Part shown: in pieces, positions 36,723 through 47,848 of the stretch
Layout: every line of letters starts with the position of its first letter
Position numbering within the stretch: the first letter of the stretch is position 1
From: Moniliophthora roreri
Lineage: Eukaryota; Basidiomycota; Agaricomycetes; Agaricales; Marasmiaceae
Direction: 5' to 3'
Length of the DNA: 64,000 bases
NCBI GenBank assembly: GCA_001466705.2
Contig: LATX02000206.1
Location: forward strand, 124,001 to 188,000
Translations under genes and position numbers: made by a program
Notes under the pieces: generated by a model
Seen by the model: the letters and a program-made list of their open reading frames with translations, nothing else
Database searches by the model: none
What the model was told of the DNA's origin: nothing

Positions 36723-37689
36723 ATGCAGATTGCCATCGTAGGAATCACCAATCAACTTCATGGCGGGCCTATAAGCAACACCCTATCCCGTCCCTTACGA
36801 AGCCAGTTCACCGGCTTGGCCGCAGCAGAGCCTGAAAAGGCCCAGAAACCCCAGAATGGCAATGCTTTGGCTTCCTCGTTCGTCAGTCTTGCAGCTGCAA
36901 ACGCCAGCAACAACAAGGCACCCGTACCTGCTAGTGACAATGGAGAGGCTAAGCAAGCGCCTCTCAGTTCGGAGACGAGAAGCAGAGGATTTGCGCCAAG
37001 CCATGGTGATGGAGATGATGCTCGCACTGAGTTTAGCCAAGCACTCACCGAGTTGGAGATATCGAATGTCATATGGGATTGGACCGCACGCATTCAAGTA
37101 AAGAAGTACGAAATTGGTTGCAGTTTTGCAGTATTATTCTTCCTCGGCGAGGTTCCCAGCAACCCAAATGACTGGTTCACCGCCGACAACTTTATCGGGG
37201 CTTATCATGCTTTCGTGAATGGGTAAGCTAGCAAGTAACGGCCATACTCTTTTGCTGATCAAAATCATTGGCAGCTCGGTAGATCGCTGCACCAACTGTC
37301 GCGAACGACGGGACCTGGTGATTGAAGGATTTGTTCATCTTAACGATGCGATTGTACAACTGTCTGGCTCGAGTTCGCTTGACCCCAGCGTGGTCGAGCC
37401 ATACTCTAAGGAACACCCCTCACTGGGGAATTACCAAGGTGATAGAACCAGACTGACCTGAGTACAGACATCTAGCGAACCTATCGATTCTGAAGTGATT
37501 CCCGCTCTCGAAGTCACCACTTTCGCTACTCTGTTGGGTCTCCCCACAGGTTCGATGTTTCTTGTACCAGGGGAAACGTGTCGGTATGATGATATAACCG
37601 CCGGCCGTCCTCACGGTGCACACCCAGCATCTCAGGCTAGAGCGAACGTGAATATGGACAGCAGACTGATGGCACGGATGAGTATGTAG
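36723..37689 (+). pseudogene. tyrosinase C-terminal domain relic, catalytic domain absent
   Basis: Fungal tyrosinases oxidise phenols with an N-terminal type-3 copper domain and carry a C-terminal domain that is later cleaved off. Only the latter is present. Exon 36,723-37,222 has a Ser/Ala-rich linker, then WTARIQVKKYEIGCSFAVLF, FLGEVPSNPNDWF and AYHAFVNG. After a good intron (37,223-37,274) come CTNCRERRDLVIEGFVHLND and the DPSVVEPY segment. The same frame then meets TGA at 37,459-37,461 and goes on to PTGSMFLVPGE and DDITAGRPHG, ending at 37,689. A 29-bp GT-AG stretch around the stop is too short for a likely intron. None of the copper histidine motifs is seen upstream. Confidence 0.7.
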
Positions 37690-37699
37690 TATCATATTG

Positions 37700-38644
37700 T
37701 AGGACCCGCTTCGACACTGAATAACGAACGTAACAAGTGATTACGACGCACCTTGGACTGCTCCCAGTTGAAGAACACGCCAGACCAAGAAGGCAGAGAG
37801 ACGAGTCGTTTGCGTACTTCGATATCTGGCTTAAGATAAGGAAACTTCAGGCATTTAACAGGCTCACGTTGCTTTGATGCATTTCTTGCCGTGTCCTTTT
37901 TTCAATGCTGTTGTTTGTTCATGTCATGATATAGCAAACTGTCTATAGCATGAAACACGAACTTGGTGCGCCGCAGAGATCCCTGTAGAATCAGAACAAC
38001 AACTCTGGGGGAAGTTATCCGTGGATATCCGCACATCAAGGGAAGCGAGGTGGTACATAAAAGAGAAGGTGGAAACTTGACGCGTCGAGCTCTTCTTCCA
38101 CAACAACCACGATTATTATCCCGTAGCCACAACGGCTAGTGTAAGCGTATTCATCTTAATCTTCTAGGAGTATTTTTCATTCCATTTATTTGTCCAGTGA
38201 TCCCTATGGCGCGAAACCGACTCAGCCTCTTGAAGACGTCTCCGTTGAAAATAGCTTGTATTCGGATGCTGGACAAGAGAGATGGAAATGAGGAAGAGTG
38301 TTGTCATATCTCTGCTGAGGAAGTCTTCAGACTTGGGGTGGGCAGAAATTCGGCAAGCAGGATGTCGTTTTAGCTGGGAACGGCAACAAATGTGTTGTAT
38401 TCTTGTATCTATTGTGGGACGGTTGGACCTACTTGCTCATACTGTTTCAGGATTAAAACCCGTAATCAATGTCCATGGCGAACGAGAGCTTCATACTGCC
38501 GAGACAAAGCTATCAGAATACTGGTACCAGGCAACGGATACAGCAATGGCTCTTCGTGGTTCCAGAGTATCCGGAAGGAGGCGCTGGAGGAATCTCAAGA
38601 TCTCACGCTTCACCCGCATCTTTACTTGACACACCACCGTTACC
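37700..38644. other. intergenic, no gene recognised
   Basis: An open frame at 38,282-38,629 (115 codons) and overlapping frames show no motif. The stretch probably includes the promoter of the next gene. Confidence 0.35.
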
Positions 38645-40817
38645 ATGGCCTTTCTGCAAGGATCGTCCGCCGCCATTAGTGGTGGCAGATTCACCTCTGT
38701 CCAAGGATCTCAGCACAACACTCACATCCACGGAGGCTTATTGCAAATCATTCATCAACAGGATAGGGAGTTGACAGTATGGGATGATGTGCGTTTGACT
38801 TGTATCTTATCAGCCATCTGTTACTGACGAGTCCAAATTCTCTAGTATCAATGTGTTCGAACGGGTGACATCTATGTTACGCGAGCTGTTGGGACCACAA
38901 ACGTCGGCAGATGGGATGATAAGAAATGGCGAAAAGTAGTCGCTCGACGTATCATCAACCTAGCTCAAGTTGGAGATAGCAAGAAGAAATTCTTACATGT
39001 CACATACGATGGCCCTGACGCGTTCAAGGTCTGCAACATCTTCCATTCCACGTCATATCTGACATTCCGTTTCGCTACAGGCGTTCAAACTGGACTTTGA
39101 GCAATTTTCGAGGGTCAGGTATGCCGAAGCATTCTTCGTTGAGGTTCATGAATATTGAATATCACCACCAGGAATCCGAATTTTACCCAGCTCTTTGGCT
39201 ACAACAGTCGATACGAGTTACCTGCGTTGATATTTCACGATGGTGCGTTATGCTAGCCTCATCTGTTAAATCAGCCTCCATAAACACCTTTATGCAGAGC
39301 TTATTCCTTTATCCCGTGTCGTCGTGGTGAATGGTGAGCTTTCCCCAGTTCTCTGGACATATTTTGAATACCAAGTATGTTGATTCATTGTGATGTCTCT
39401 GACTTTTCCTAAACTGCTTCTATCTACAGTTCAGCATCTTGCAAATAGCGGATGATGATCTTGTATGCTTCCTTTCACTCAAGCTTCCGCGATGTACTGA
39501 CAAGGAATGGATACAGGATATCAGCGAGCTATGGATTGATGCAGGGACAGGAATCTTACGAAGAGGTCCATATCTTCAAGCCTGGAATCAGTGGTTTCTC
39601 GGCAGCCTCCCGTCAGTTCCGATGCTTGAAGACAAATTTGACCCAGTCTCTATTCAGACATACAATGAATCCAGCACTGTATTGCAATACCTCATCACAA
39701 AGCTTTCCGCTCGTCCTATCCTCCGAGGAATTATCACGTCTTACATAGCAGTTGTAGAATGGGTGACAAAAAAAGAGGCTATATTCGTATTGATGTCCCT
39801 TTCCGGCACTGTATATAACAGGCATTTTAGAGAAGTTATTGCCAGATGGGTGGATGTCAGAGAAAGATGGTGGTATGGGTTATGCGAAGTCCGACGGCTA
39901 CCTGATGTCATGGCAGAAAGCAGAGTCATCATGGAAGACGGCTCAGTACGGTGCGTGTAACATGGTGATATTGTACGAAGTTGCTCTGATGGAACAGATA
40001 GATTTACAATTTCGCCAATGGACTTTCAAGATCTGTCAGTGGTGGAATTGCAATATGCTTTGCATCCTTTAGAAGGATGGGGCACCTTGGCAGCATCATG
40101 GCTCATTCAGGCACACAGTATATTCAGTCAATGCCAAATTTATGAGAACGAATGGAAGAATTTTTGTGAGTTGTAGGCTATTTTTCTAGTTATAGCTTGG
40201 TCTGATTGATGTACAATAGGCATATGTGGACCTGCCTCACTTTTTCTACAATGCCATAAGGGAGATACCATTACTCCAATGTTCATGTCCCCGACATACC
40301 TCTTTATACGACCAATTCCTCGTCCTTCTGATTCTGAAACAGTCTTGCAATCTTGGGTGGAAGGCAGCGTGTATTTTTGGTCATTTGATGCCTCTGGGAG
40401 AGAAGAGATTTCAATGGAAACACAAGCCTCCTTGGGACTTCCATTGTTCACGTCCTATATACGTATGACTCATGAATTCTGGAGTTTTAGTGCTTATGAG
40501 GTTGTCAGAGAGCTTCACCATCGCCAAGGCTACGATCCCAGGACAACAGACCTAGCTCGCTCACTTGGTTATCCTGTGTTGGAGCTTGTAGGAGATGACG
40601 AGCGCCGGTTCCAAGATGTGGGAAATCTAGAGGTCTTATCATGTTCACATGTTGCGGAACTTGGTGCAGATACTAGCCCTGGTATGAGTGTGCAACCTAT
40701 GTTTCTTGATTCGTGCTAATACTTATCTCCCCTGCAGATGAGTATACATCTTCTGAAGGGCCAGAATCTGAAGAGATAATTTTATACCCGCGCACATGTC
40801 TAGCAGTAGTACTGTAG
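38645..40817 (+). CDS. unnamed agaric-specific family protein, 546 residues
   Basis: No known function. Eleven exons with phase-consistent GT-AG introns: 38,645-38,788, 38,846-39,028, 39,081-39,118, 39,172-39,242, 39,298-39,374, 39,430-39,462, 39,517-39,786, 39,836-39,950, 39,998-40,165, 40,220-40,681, 40,738-40,817. The N-terminus (FLQGSSAAISGGRFTSVQGSQ) resembles the leader found before several multigene families in agarics. The middle, KKWRKVVARRI...FLHVTYDGPDAFKAFKLD...VRNPNFTQLFGYNSR...LPALIFHDELIPL, looks like the N-lobe of a protein kinase but has no HRD or DFG. The C-terminal part has WLIQAHSIFSQ, VYFWSFDASG and LARSLGYPVLEL. I recall many copies of this architecture in agaric genomes. 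The donor at 39,787 and acceptor at 39,835 are the least certain. A broken paralogue lies at 24,294-23,990. Confidence 0.7.
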
Positions 40818-41019
40818 TATTATCTTGGACATAATAGTATTCATACCATCTTGTATAAGATTTCAACAACCCTTATACTTATACTTGCAGAAGTTCTATG
40901 CTGGTCAGTGATGTGCTCAACGTGAGCTGAGACGTGTGACGACTATAACCATCGTCCCTTCCTCTCTACTGTCATGGTCACTCAACATATCAAAAGCCCC
41001 AAACTAATTTACCAACAAG

Positions 41020-41406
41020 GAAGCCAGGAGATATGTCGAGTTGCAGGCGAAGAGATTCTTGGTTGATCTGGTCAATGTTGAAGGAGAAACGCATGCATAT
41101 ATCTATTTTTACCCAGTACCAGCCACAGTATGTTCATATCCATCTTTGACAGAAGAAGACAGTCGTTCTTCTGATGAGAAACTCTTGACCCCATCTAGAG
41201 ACTTTTGACTGTGTTCATCTGTTCAGCGGGAGTGCAGCCAAGCGGCCAAATCTGTACTCCTGACCTGGAAAATCGTCTCACCAGGCAACACATATGGAGT
41301 GTAAGTTGAGTTCCCACGTCATTATTTCTTTATGTATCTGACTCTCATTGCATTTTGTAGCATGTACATATTTCTGAGTTGCCTCACGAGCAAAAAGAAT
41401 GGATAA
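41020..41406 (+). CDS. small three-exon gene or 3' gene fragment, unknown function
   Basis: Exons 41,020-41,127, 41,227-41,300 and 41,361-41,406 join in phase to give about 75 residues: EARRYVELQAKRFLVDLVNVE, AYIYFYPVPAT, ECSQAAKSVLLTWKIVSPGN, ending in TAA at 41,404-41,406. A branch-site-like CTAAT stands just before the first acceptor. The 5' end is unresolved: an ATG at 40,973 directly followed by a GTCACT donor would make it complete, otherwise an exon is missing. It may belong to the family of the gene just upstream. No domain recognised. Confidence 0.4.
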
Positions 41407-41409
41407 CTG

Positions 41410-42590
41410 GAATGACTCTTCTCGTTATGCTCTGAAGGCTCTATCATGCGGGTCTTCACTATCCTCTAAACATAGCCAGGCTGTACGATCCAAATTCAGC
41501 CTCCTTCTCAACAGCCTTCAATACTTGCCCATACACTTTGATATCTGCTTTATGTTTTATTAGGGCAGTTATGTGGTTGTGTGAGATGACCTGGGTTTCA
41601 TCAAAGATGAGGGAGGTTGCTGTTGGGAGCACGAGAAGAGACTCATATGACATGCTTGGTATTGGTGGTAGTGAGCTCATTTTGCTGTTGTCATACTGTT
41701 CTCAGCAGCCTTGTCTTACTCCCACTTGTCTCTCTTGGTACATGACCTTCAAGGCAAAACACAATACAGTCCTAATTTGGCACAGTAACTCAGCCAAGTC
41801 ATGTCTCTTTGAACATCACACATGATCTCCAGCTTTTTGGGTACCCAGATATATCAGTATTGATCTTACAATGAAGATTAAGTATGAGATGTGGCTGTTT
41901 CCATAATCTGAACACATTGTACTGCCTTGGTAAACAATCTCTAGATGGAACAAAATAATTTGTATCAAGCTTGACCTTGGCTTCTAGGAGCACAGTAAGT
42001 ATCTTGTTAGAGTTTCATACCTATGGAAGAGGAGTGACAATTTTCTGGGTGATAATGGATGTTGGTTGTGGAGGAAGGCATTAACTACATGCAAGGCCAG
42101 GGAGAAGAATGGCTAGTGTTTGATGAGGGGGCAATGTATGTTACAGTCATATGGACAGACTATCTTTTTCCTTCATTTTTTTCTTTTCAAAATTCATTGC
42201 TTTGACACTTTAGCGCTCTTGAGCGCTAGTTTTCTCTTTTTACCTATGCTTCTCATTAACATCTGGACACATCCACATTCCCAGTCCCCTTTTCCAACTT
42301 CATGCCTTTCCTCTTATTTAAGACGTCATCGCTATGTCATTCATGACATTAGTATGAGGTTACTATTCTATTCGTTTCTCTCCCTTTCTATTTATGATCT
42401 GATGTCAGCTCTGACATCGGCTATTGTATCATTATATTTATTTTTACTTCCTCGACATCACTTCTGATGTCATGCTCTCATTTACAATATCATCATAGGT
42501 ACATTCTGTTTGCTAAACAAACGATGTTGACCTTGCAGTTTGTATGCAAAGTAGTAACTACAATCATTGTATAAGTAGATAGTTTGCAGG
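41410..42590. other. repeat-compartment sequence, no gene recognised
   Basis: CG drops sharply after about 41,400. Short ORFs only; 42,120-42,467 (115 codons) is hydrophobic without a motif. Local GCGCT palindromes near 42,215. Confidence 0.4.
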
Positions 42591-42596
42591 TCTAAG

Positions 42597-42772
42597 CTAC
42601 CTCAGCTTGACCTGGTTAACCCTTTGGATATCTTGTTCATCTCGACCGAACTCTCAGAACTTTAGCGAAAGCTAAGAAACTCAAACTCAAACTTGATCCT
42701 TTAGTCAACTTAGTGCTGCTACGTCATAGTGGTTGTTGAGTTGTTGTCGTTGCTGCGCAAGTAACGTAACAA
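42597..42772 (+). repeat. ~180-bp interspersed repeat, copy 1
   Basis: Starts near CTCAGCTTGACCTGGTTAA and ends GTTGCTGCGCAAGTAACGTA. The ends and an inner block (GAACTCAAACTTGA) recur in three other copies at 54,003, 54,479 and 55,065. No inverted ends. Could be the conserved part of an LTR or a short non-autonomous element. Confidence 0.6.
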
Positions 42773-42779
42773 TGTATGT

Positions 42780-44282
42780 GGAGTTGTTCTAGGGCTAGAG
42801 CGATGACACTTGGTCACCTGAGGTTCATTTCAGGTTATAGCATGCTGAATATGGAAAAGGGGAATGTACCGATCTCATTCAGAATTAATGAGCTGCAGGG
42901 TCTCCTAGTGCCTAACTGCTCACGCTGGTTGTATATTGGAATTTGGAAAGGCCAAATTGATTGACAAGAAAGTGGTGTGGCATTTGGCCTATAGGCACAA
43001 GGTCGAGGTTGAAGGTATATGTGCATTTCTGAAACAGAGAATAAGTTGCCCATTGGCAGAAAGAAACACATATACAATTCTTCCTATTGCTACTCACTAT
43101 GTTAACCTATTATTGGTTGAGGTGTCTGTATTGTTGAGGGATCTGATACTGAACAGTGGTTAGCAGGGACTGAATAGTAGTCAATAACATTTGACATGAA
43201 TCACTTTTGTTGATCTTACTTGACCATGTTCTATATTCACACTAGCATCTCTCTCAGCTCCTTCAACAAAGTCTATTTTGACTGGAGACCTTGGAAGATG
43301 GCTTGGAGCTGAAGGAATGCCAAACTGAGTATAGAATTTACAGGTACTAGCAAGAGAGACGTCCACAATAACATAGCAGAATATGGTCACTCAAAGGGGT
43401 CAAGTGCACTTTCTTTCGTCATATTCAGCTCTCTGACAACCACAAAGGAATCATTGGTACTGAACTGTAACTTAGAAGAGAGTATTTGATTGCGAAGTGC
43501 CAATTGGTATTATTGTTTCTCCAGATGGTGAGCTTATACCCACGTTGTACTCATTCTTACTCAGAAATCTTGTTGCATCCCCTCTTGCCATCTTAGAAAC
43601 TCTCAGTCAACCCAACCTATCTCCAACAAATTGTCCAATATCTATGGTTCCTGTCAATGGGAGTTATCAGCACAGGAAAGCTGGAATGTTTGGTAGTGTT
43701 CTCCTAGCTTCCATTTACATATCTTTCTGACAAGTAAAAGCGCAACTAGATACCCATAAATTGTGAGGTTCTCCACACCTTGTTCACTGTTTTGCCTCTG
43801 CCAACAATAATGAAAATGGCCAAAGCTGCTACTACCAGTTTATGACTGATATGCCTGGATCAGTTGGCCCAGCAATTTTGAGAGTTACCTGTTACATTTT
43901 CAAGGTTGAGGCTGGTTATTAAATCCATTCAACTTTGACATTGAAGCTGGAGGACATGAAGGCATTCAACCTGTACACCACTTCTGCTCATTATCTATAG
44001 CAACTGACTTGTTTTCTAGGATGTAGATGTCAACCGGCTGGGCTCCATCAACATCGCTGGACCTCAATATTTAGGACATTATGAGTTTGGATTTATTCAG
44101 ATTCGTTCTTTATTCATTTTTCACTTGGGGGGATTTTTGGCCATCATGGAATTTTCTCTCATGAAAGTGAATGTGATCCATCATGATGTACAAACACAGG
44201 TTCACCTGTGTTTCCTCTTTTATGGCAACACTCTAAGTCTCTGCTCTACATACACTTCTATGTGATAATTTCAGTGTTCTTG
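42780..44282. other. repeat-compartment sequence, no gene recognised
   Basis: Short ORFs without motifs. 43,281-43,345 (GGAAGATGGCTTGGAGCTGA...) is repeated at about 56,715-56,780, showing that this is dispersed repeat DNA. Confidence 0.45.
43281..43345 (+). repeat. dispersed repeat shared with 56,715
   Basis: About 65 bp match the sequence at 56,715-56,780 with a handful of mismatches and in the same orientation. Confidence 0.6.
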
Positions 44283-45368
44283 GGCTTTTTTTACTAACAA
44301 GACCTTTTTGATACAGAAAATAAATAGAATAAAAAAAATTGATAACTGTAAAATGCATGTTATGTTCAGTTTCATGGGAAGATTTTCCATCATTGCACTT
44401 GGCTCAAATTTTCTTTGTTTCATAATATCATATTCATAATCTGGCCTTGTGGAATTATATCCTTTTTGTTGTTGTATTCAATAGATGATGCTTTTTCTTA
44501 GCATACCTCTATTACATATTTACTCTTTCTGCATAATAATCTCAGCATCCTTGGGCCTTTTTTTAATGAGTGTTCTTTGATACATACATAAAATGATGAC
44601 TGTAGCAAATGCACGTTATGTTCAGTTTCATGGGAAAATTTTCCACCATCACACTTGGCTTAAATTCTCTTTGTTTAAATTATAAGGCCTGCTTTGCTCT
44701 GTATGCAGCAGAAGGCAAGATTTGATTCAAACATGAACTGTGAGAAACTGCATCACACCTACTCAATATATCCATGTGGTGAACCCAGTAATTTGTCTAA
44801 GATAAGACTAGTGGAAAACTACTCAAAAGATAACCTCCAAAAGTCTAACTCAGGTTGTTGTGCAAGTGTGGATTGATGTGATCAGAGTTGCTGCACTTAG
44901 AATGCCAACAAAAACTCTTAGCTAGGTTGATTATCTCTTATTGAAGCAATCTACTTCAAGGTGTTCACCTCCAGAGGAGTATATATGGTTTTAAAAGGTT
45001 TTATATCACAAACACACACACAAAACACAAAGAACATGGTGCACAAAGCACAAACACAAGAGCTACAGTCCTGTACAAAGACTCAATAGCCAATATAGTA
45101 TGACCCTACAGAGCTCAAGACTTCTTTAAGACTACTACACACACCGTACTGGAAAAGGTCCTAGACCAATTTCTACAAAGAGCTCAGTGCAGGCACACCC
45201 TTTGCTAAGACTCTAAGTGTGTCAAAACCTGATACCCAACACAGGCCACACTCCAAGTGCCCAAGGCTCCTTCTTGGTGTAAAGTGTCTCTTAGAAAAGT
45301 GCTATAACACACTCAAGATGTTACTCTTATCTCTTACAATGCAAGTTTGTTATCAGATTTCTATCTCT
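44283..45368. repeat. first copy of ~1.085-kb duplication ended by N
   Basis: Nearly identical to 45,370-46,450 (offset 1,085-1,087 bp, few differences). It covers ~500 bp of AT-rich sequence and the inverted 3' end of the TA-flanked element (from 44,789). The copies abut at the single N at 45,369. Probably two overlapping contig ends placed side by side. Confidence 0.7.
44789..45368 (-). mobile_element. TA-flanked element, 3' fragment (duplicated end)
   Basis: Begins TAATTTGTCTAAGATAAG, the reverse complement of the element's right end, and is cut at the N. The same element end occurs at 45,874. Confidence 0.65.
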
Positions 45369-45873
45369 NTTGGGCTTTTTTTACTAACAAGACCTTTTTG
45401 ATACAGAAAATAAATAGAATAAAAAAAATTGATAACTGTAAAATGCATGTTATGTTCAGTTTCATGGGAAGATTTTCCATCATTGCACTTGGCTCAAATT
45501 TTCTTTGTTTCATAATATCATATTCATAATCTGGCCTTGTGGAATTATATCCTTTTTGTTGTTGTATTCAATAGATGATGCTTTTTCTTAGCATACCTCT
45601 ATTACATATTTACTCTTTCTGCATAATAATCTCAGCATCCTTGGGCCTTTTTTTAATGAGTGTTCTTTGATACATACATAAAATGATGACTGTAGCAAAT
45701 GCACGTTATGTTCAGTTTCATGGGAAAATTTTCCACCATTTGGCTTAAATTCTCTTTGTTTAAATTATAAGGCCTGCTTTGCTCTGTATGCAGCAGAAGG
45801 CAAGATTTGATTCAAACATGAACTGTGAGAAACTGCATCACACCTACTCAATATATCCATGTGGTGAACCCAG

Positions 45874-47605
45874 TAATTTGTCTAAGATAAGACTAGTGGA
45901 AAACTACTCAAAAGATAACCTCCAAAAGTCTAACTCAGGTTGTTGTGCAAGTGTGGATTGATGTGATCAGAGTTGCTGCACTTAGAATGCCAACAAAAAC
46001 TCTTAGCTAGGTTGATTATCTCTTATTGAAGCAATCTACTTCAAGGTGTTCACCTCCAGAGGAGTATATATGGTTTTAAAAGGTTTTATATCACAAACAC
46101 ACACACAAAACACAAAGAACATGGTGCACAAAGCACAAACACAAGAGCTACAGTCCTGTACAAAGACTCAATAGCCAATATAGTATGACCCTACAGAGCT
46201 CAAGACTTCTTTAAGACTACTACACACACCGTACTGGAAAAGGTCCTAGACCAATTTCTACAAAGAGCTCAGTGCAGGCACACCCTTTGCTAAGACTCTA
46301 AGTGTGTCAAAACCTGATACCCAACACAGGCCACACTCCAAGTGCCCAAGGCTCCTTCTTGGTGTAAAGTGTCTCTTAGAAAAGTGCTATAACACACTCA
46401 AGATGTTACTCTTATCTCTTACGACACAAGTTCATTATCAGATGTCTATCTCTCTGGAGTCACTCAGGACCAATCTCTAGGGCCTGAAGTGAGGAAGCAA
46501 AACTGGAATGGCATACAAATTTATACACCAAACAAACTTGTCATGTATTCACAATCAGAGGGGGGCAGAGTTACTTGAGTATGTACAAATATCTAGCTGT
46601 CCTTATATACAGTCCATGGAATATATCTACAGAAAATTATAAATAATGTCCAATAATTCAGGAAATGATAAATAAGTGACTGAGATACTAAAAGAGGGAA
46701 TATTCAGATGTTACAGAGTCTGGCCACTAGGGTATCCAACCATATCTGCATGGGTATTTATGTTTCCAGGCATTCTGGACTCTATAATTTGTATTTTCTC
46801 TTTTCTAAGTTGGATATCTACAAGCAGATGGCTGTATCTGTCCCGTTTCTTTACAGCATTTCCCTTTCTAGTATCCACACATCGGCAGAGGCCTAGATGC
46901 CAAAGTTTCCAAAGTTGGAACATGCTGTTACTGTTCCTATCTCCTTTGACCATGCATGCTCAGTCTTAGTTAGGACTTCTTATGTGTTAGATATTCTTTG
47001 TATGTCTTGTTGTATCTGTCTGTAGGTAGTGGATGTCTTTCAGAAGTGATTTTCTTCTCTTCAAGATGACTCTTGTATCTAGTTAGTTTATTTCATATTG
47101 TTATCCACTAGTGAACTCTTTATTAAGAGATCACCTGCTTTGACTTTGGAGGAGGATTATTTTGTGATCGTTTCTGTTCTAAGTTGTCTTTCTGTTTTGA
47201 TATCTCCTCTAAGTACCTCTGTACTGTTTGACTGCATGTTGCACTTTGCAGATGTCATAGAAAGGTAAAATAGAAATTAAAATCCTATTGATAGCACTTT
47301 GAGAGCTTGGTTAACTAGCCAATGCGTTCATTGGGCCATAGTTAGGTTCTCTACAGGTTTCAGAAGTGATCCACTTTAGATCTGATACATAGATAAGTCA
47401 GAAAGTACAGCTTAGACACTTCTGTATAGCATATCATATAGCTCTTTGTACTTTCCAAGGCACTATAGCTTCTCTAAGGCAATGACTAGCAGACTGGGCT
47501 CACTCTAGTCCTTATTACCTGTTATCTTGTGTCATATTAAAGTATTCCAATTCAAAAGTAATGTAAAATGAATAAAAGTGGGTCTTTTCTAGGTTTGTCA
47601 TATTA
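45874..47605 (-). mobile_element. TA-flanked ~1.73-kb element, full copy, minus orientation
   Basis: TAATTTGTC at 45,874 and GACATATTA's inverse at 47,605 give the usual ends inside TA. Length 1,732 bp, against 1,752 for the plus copies. The TATA-like boxes are conserved on the minus strand. ORFs at 46,676-46,969 are not kept as proteins in other copies. Confidence 0.75.
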
Positions 47606-47848
47606 CTGGTAATAAAGTAACATATTGAAAAAAAAAAAAAAAACCAAACTTGTTCCTGTCAGCAGCTCATGCTGACCTACTCCCAACAAGTTTGGATACA
47701 GGTCTACCATTGATTAATGATTGGCTTTTGTCGTCACTGCTGCAGCTGTGTATGTTTCTAGAATACCTTGTTACAGTGCACAGCATAGTGATGTTGTGGG
47801 CTTGGCTTGGCTCAAAGCCCCAGGCTTAGGCCTGGCTTGAGACACCTA
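47606..47848. other. spacer with A-run and nested inverted repeat
   Basis: An A-run of about 17 bp lies at 47,626-47,643. CCAAACTTGTT (47,644-47,654) pairs perfectly with 47,685-47,695, and inside it GTCAGCA (47,658-47,664) pairs with TGCTGAC (47,670-47,676). Confidence 0.7.
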
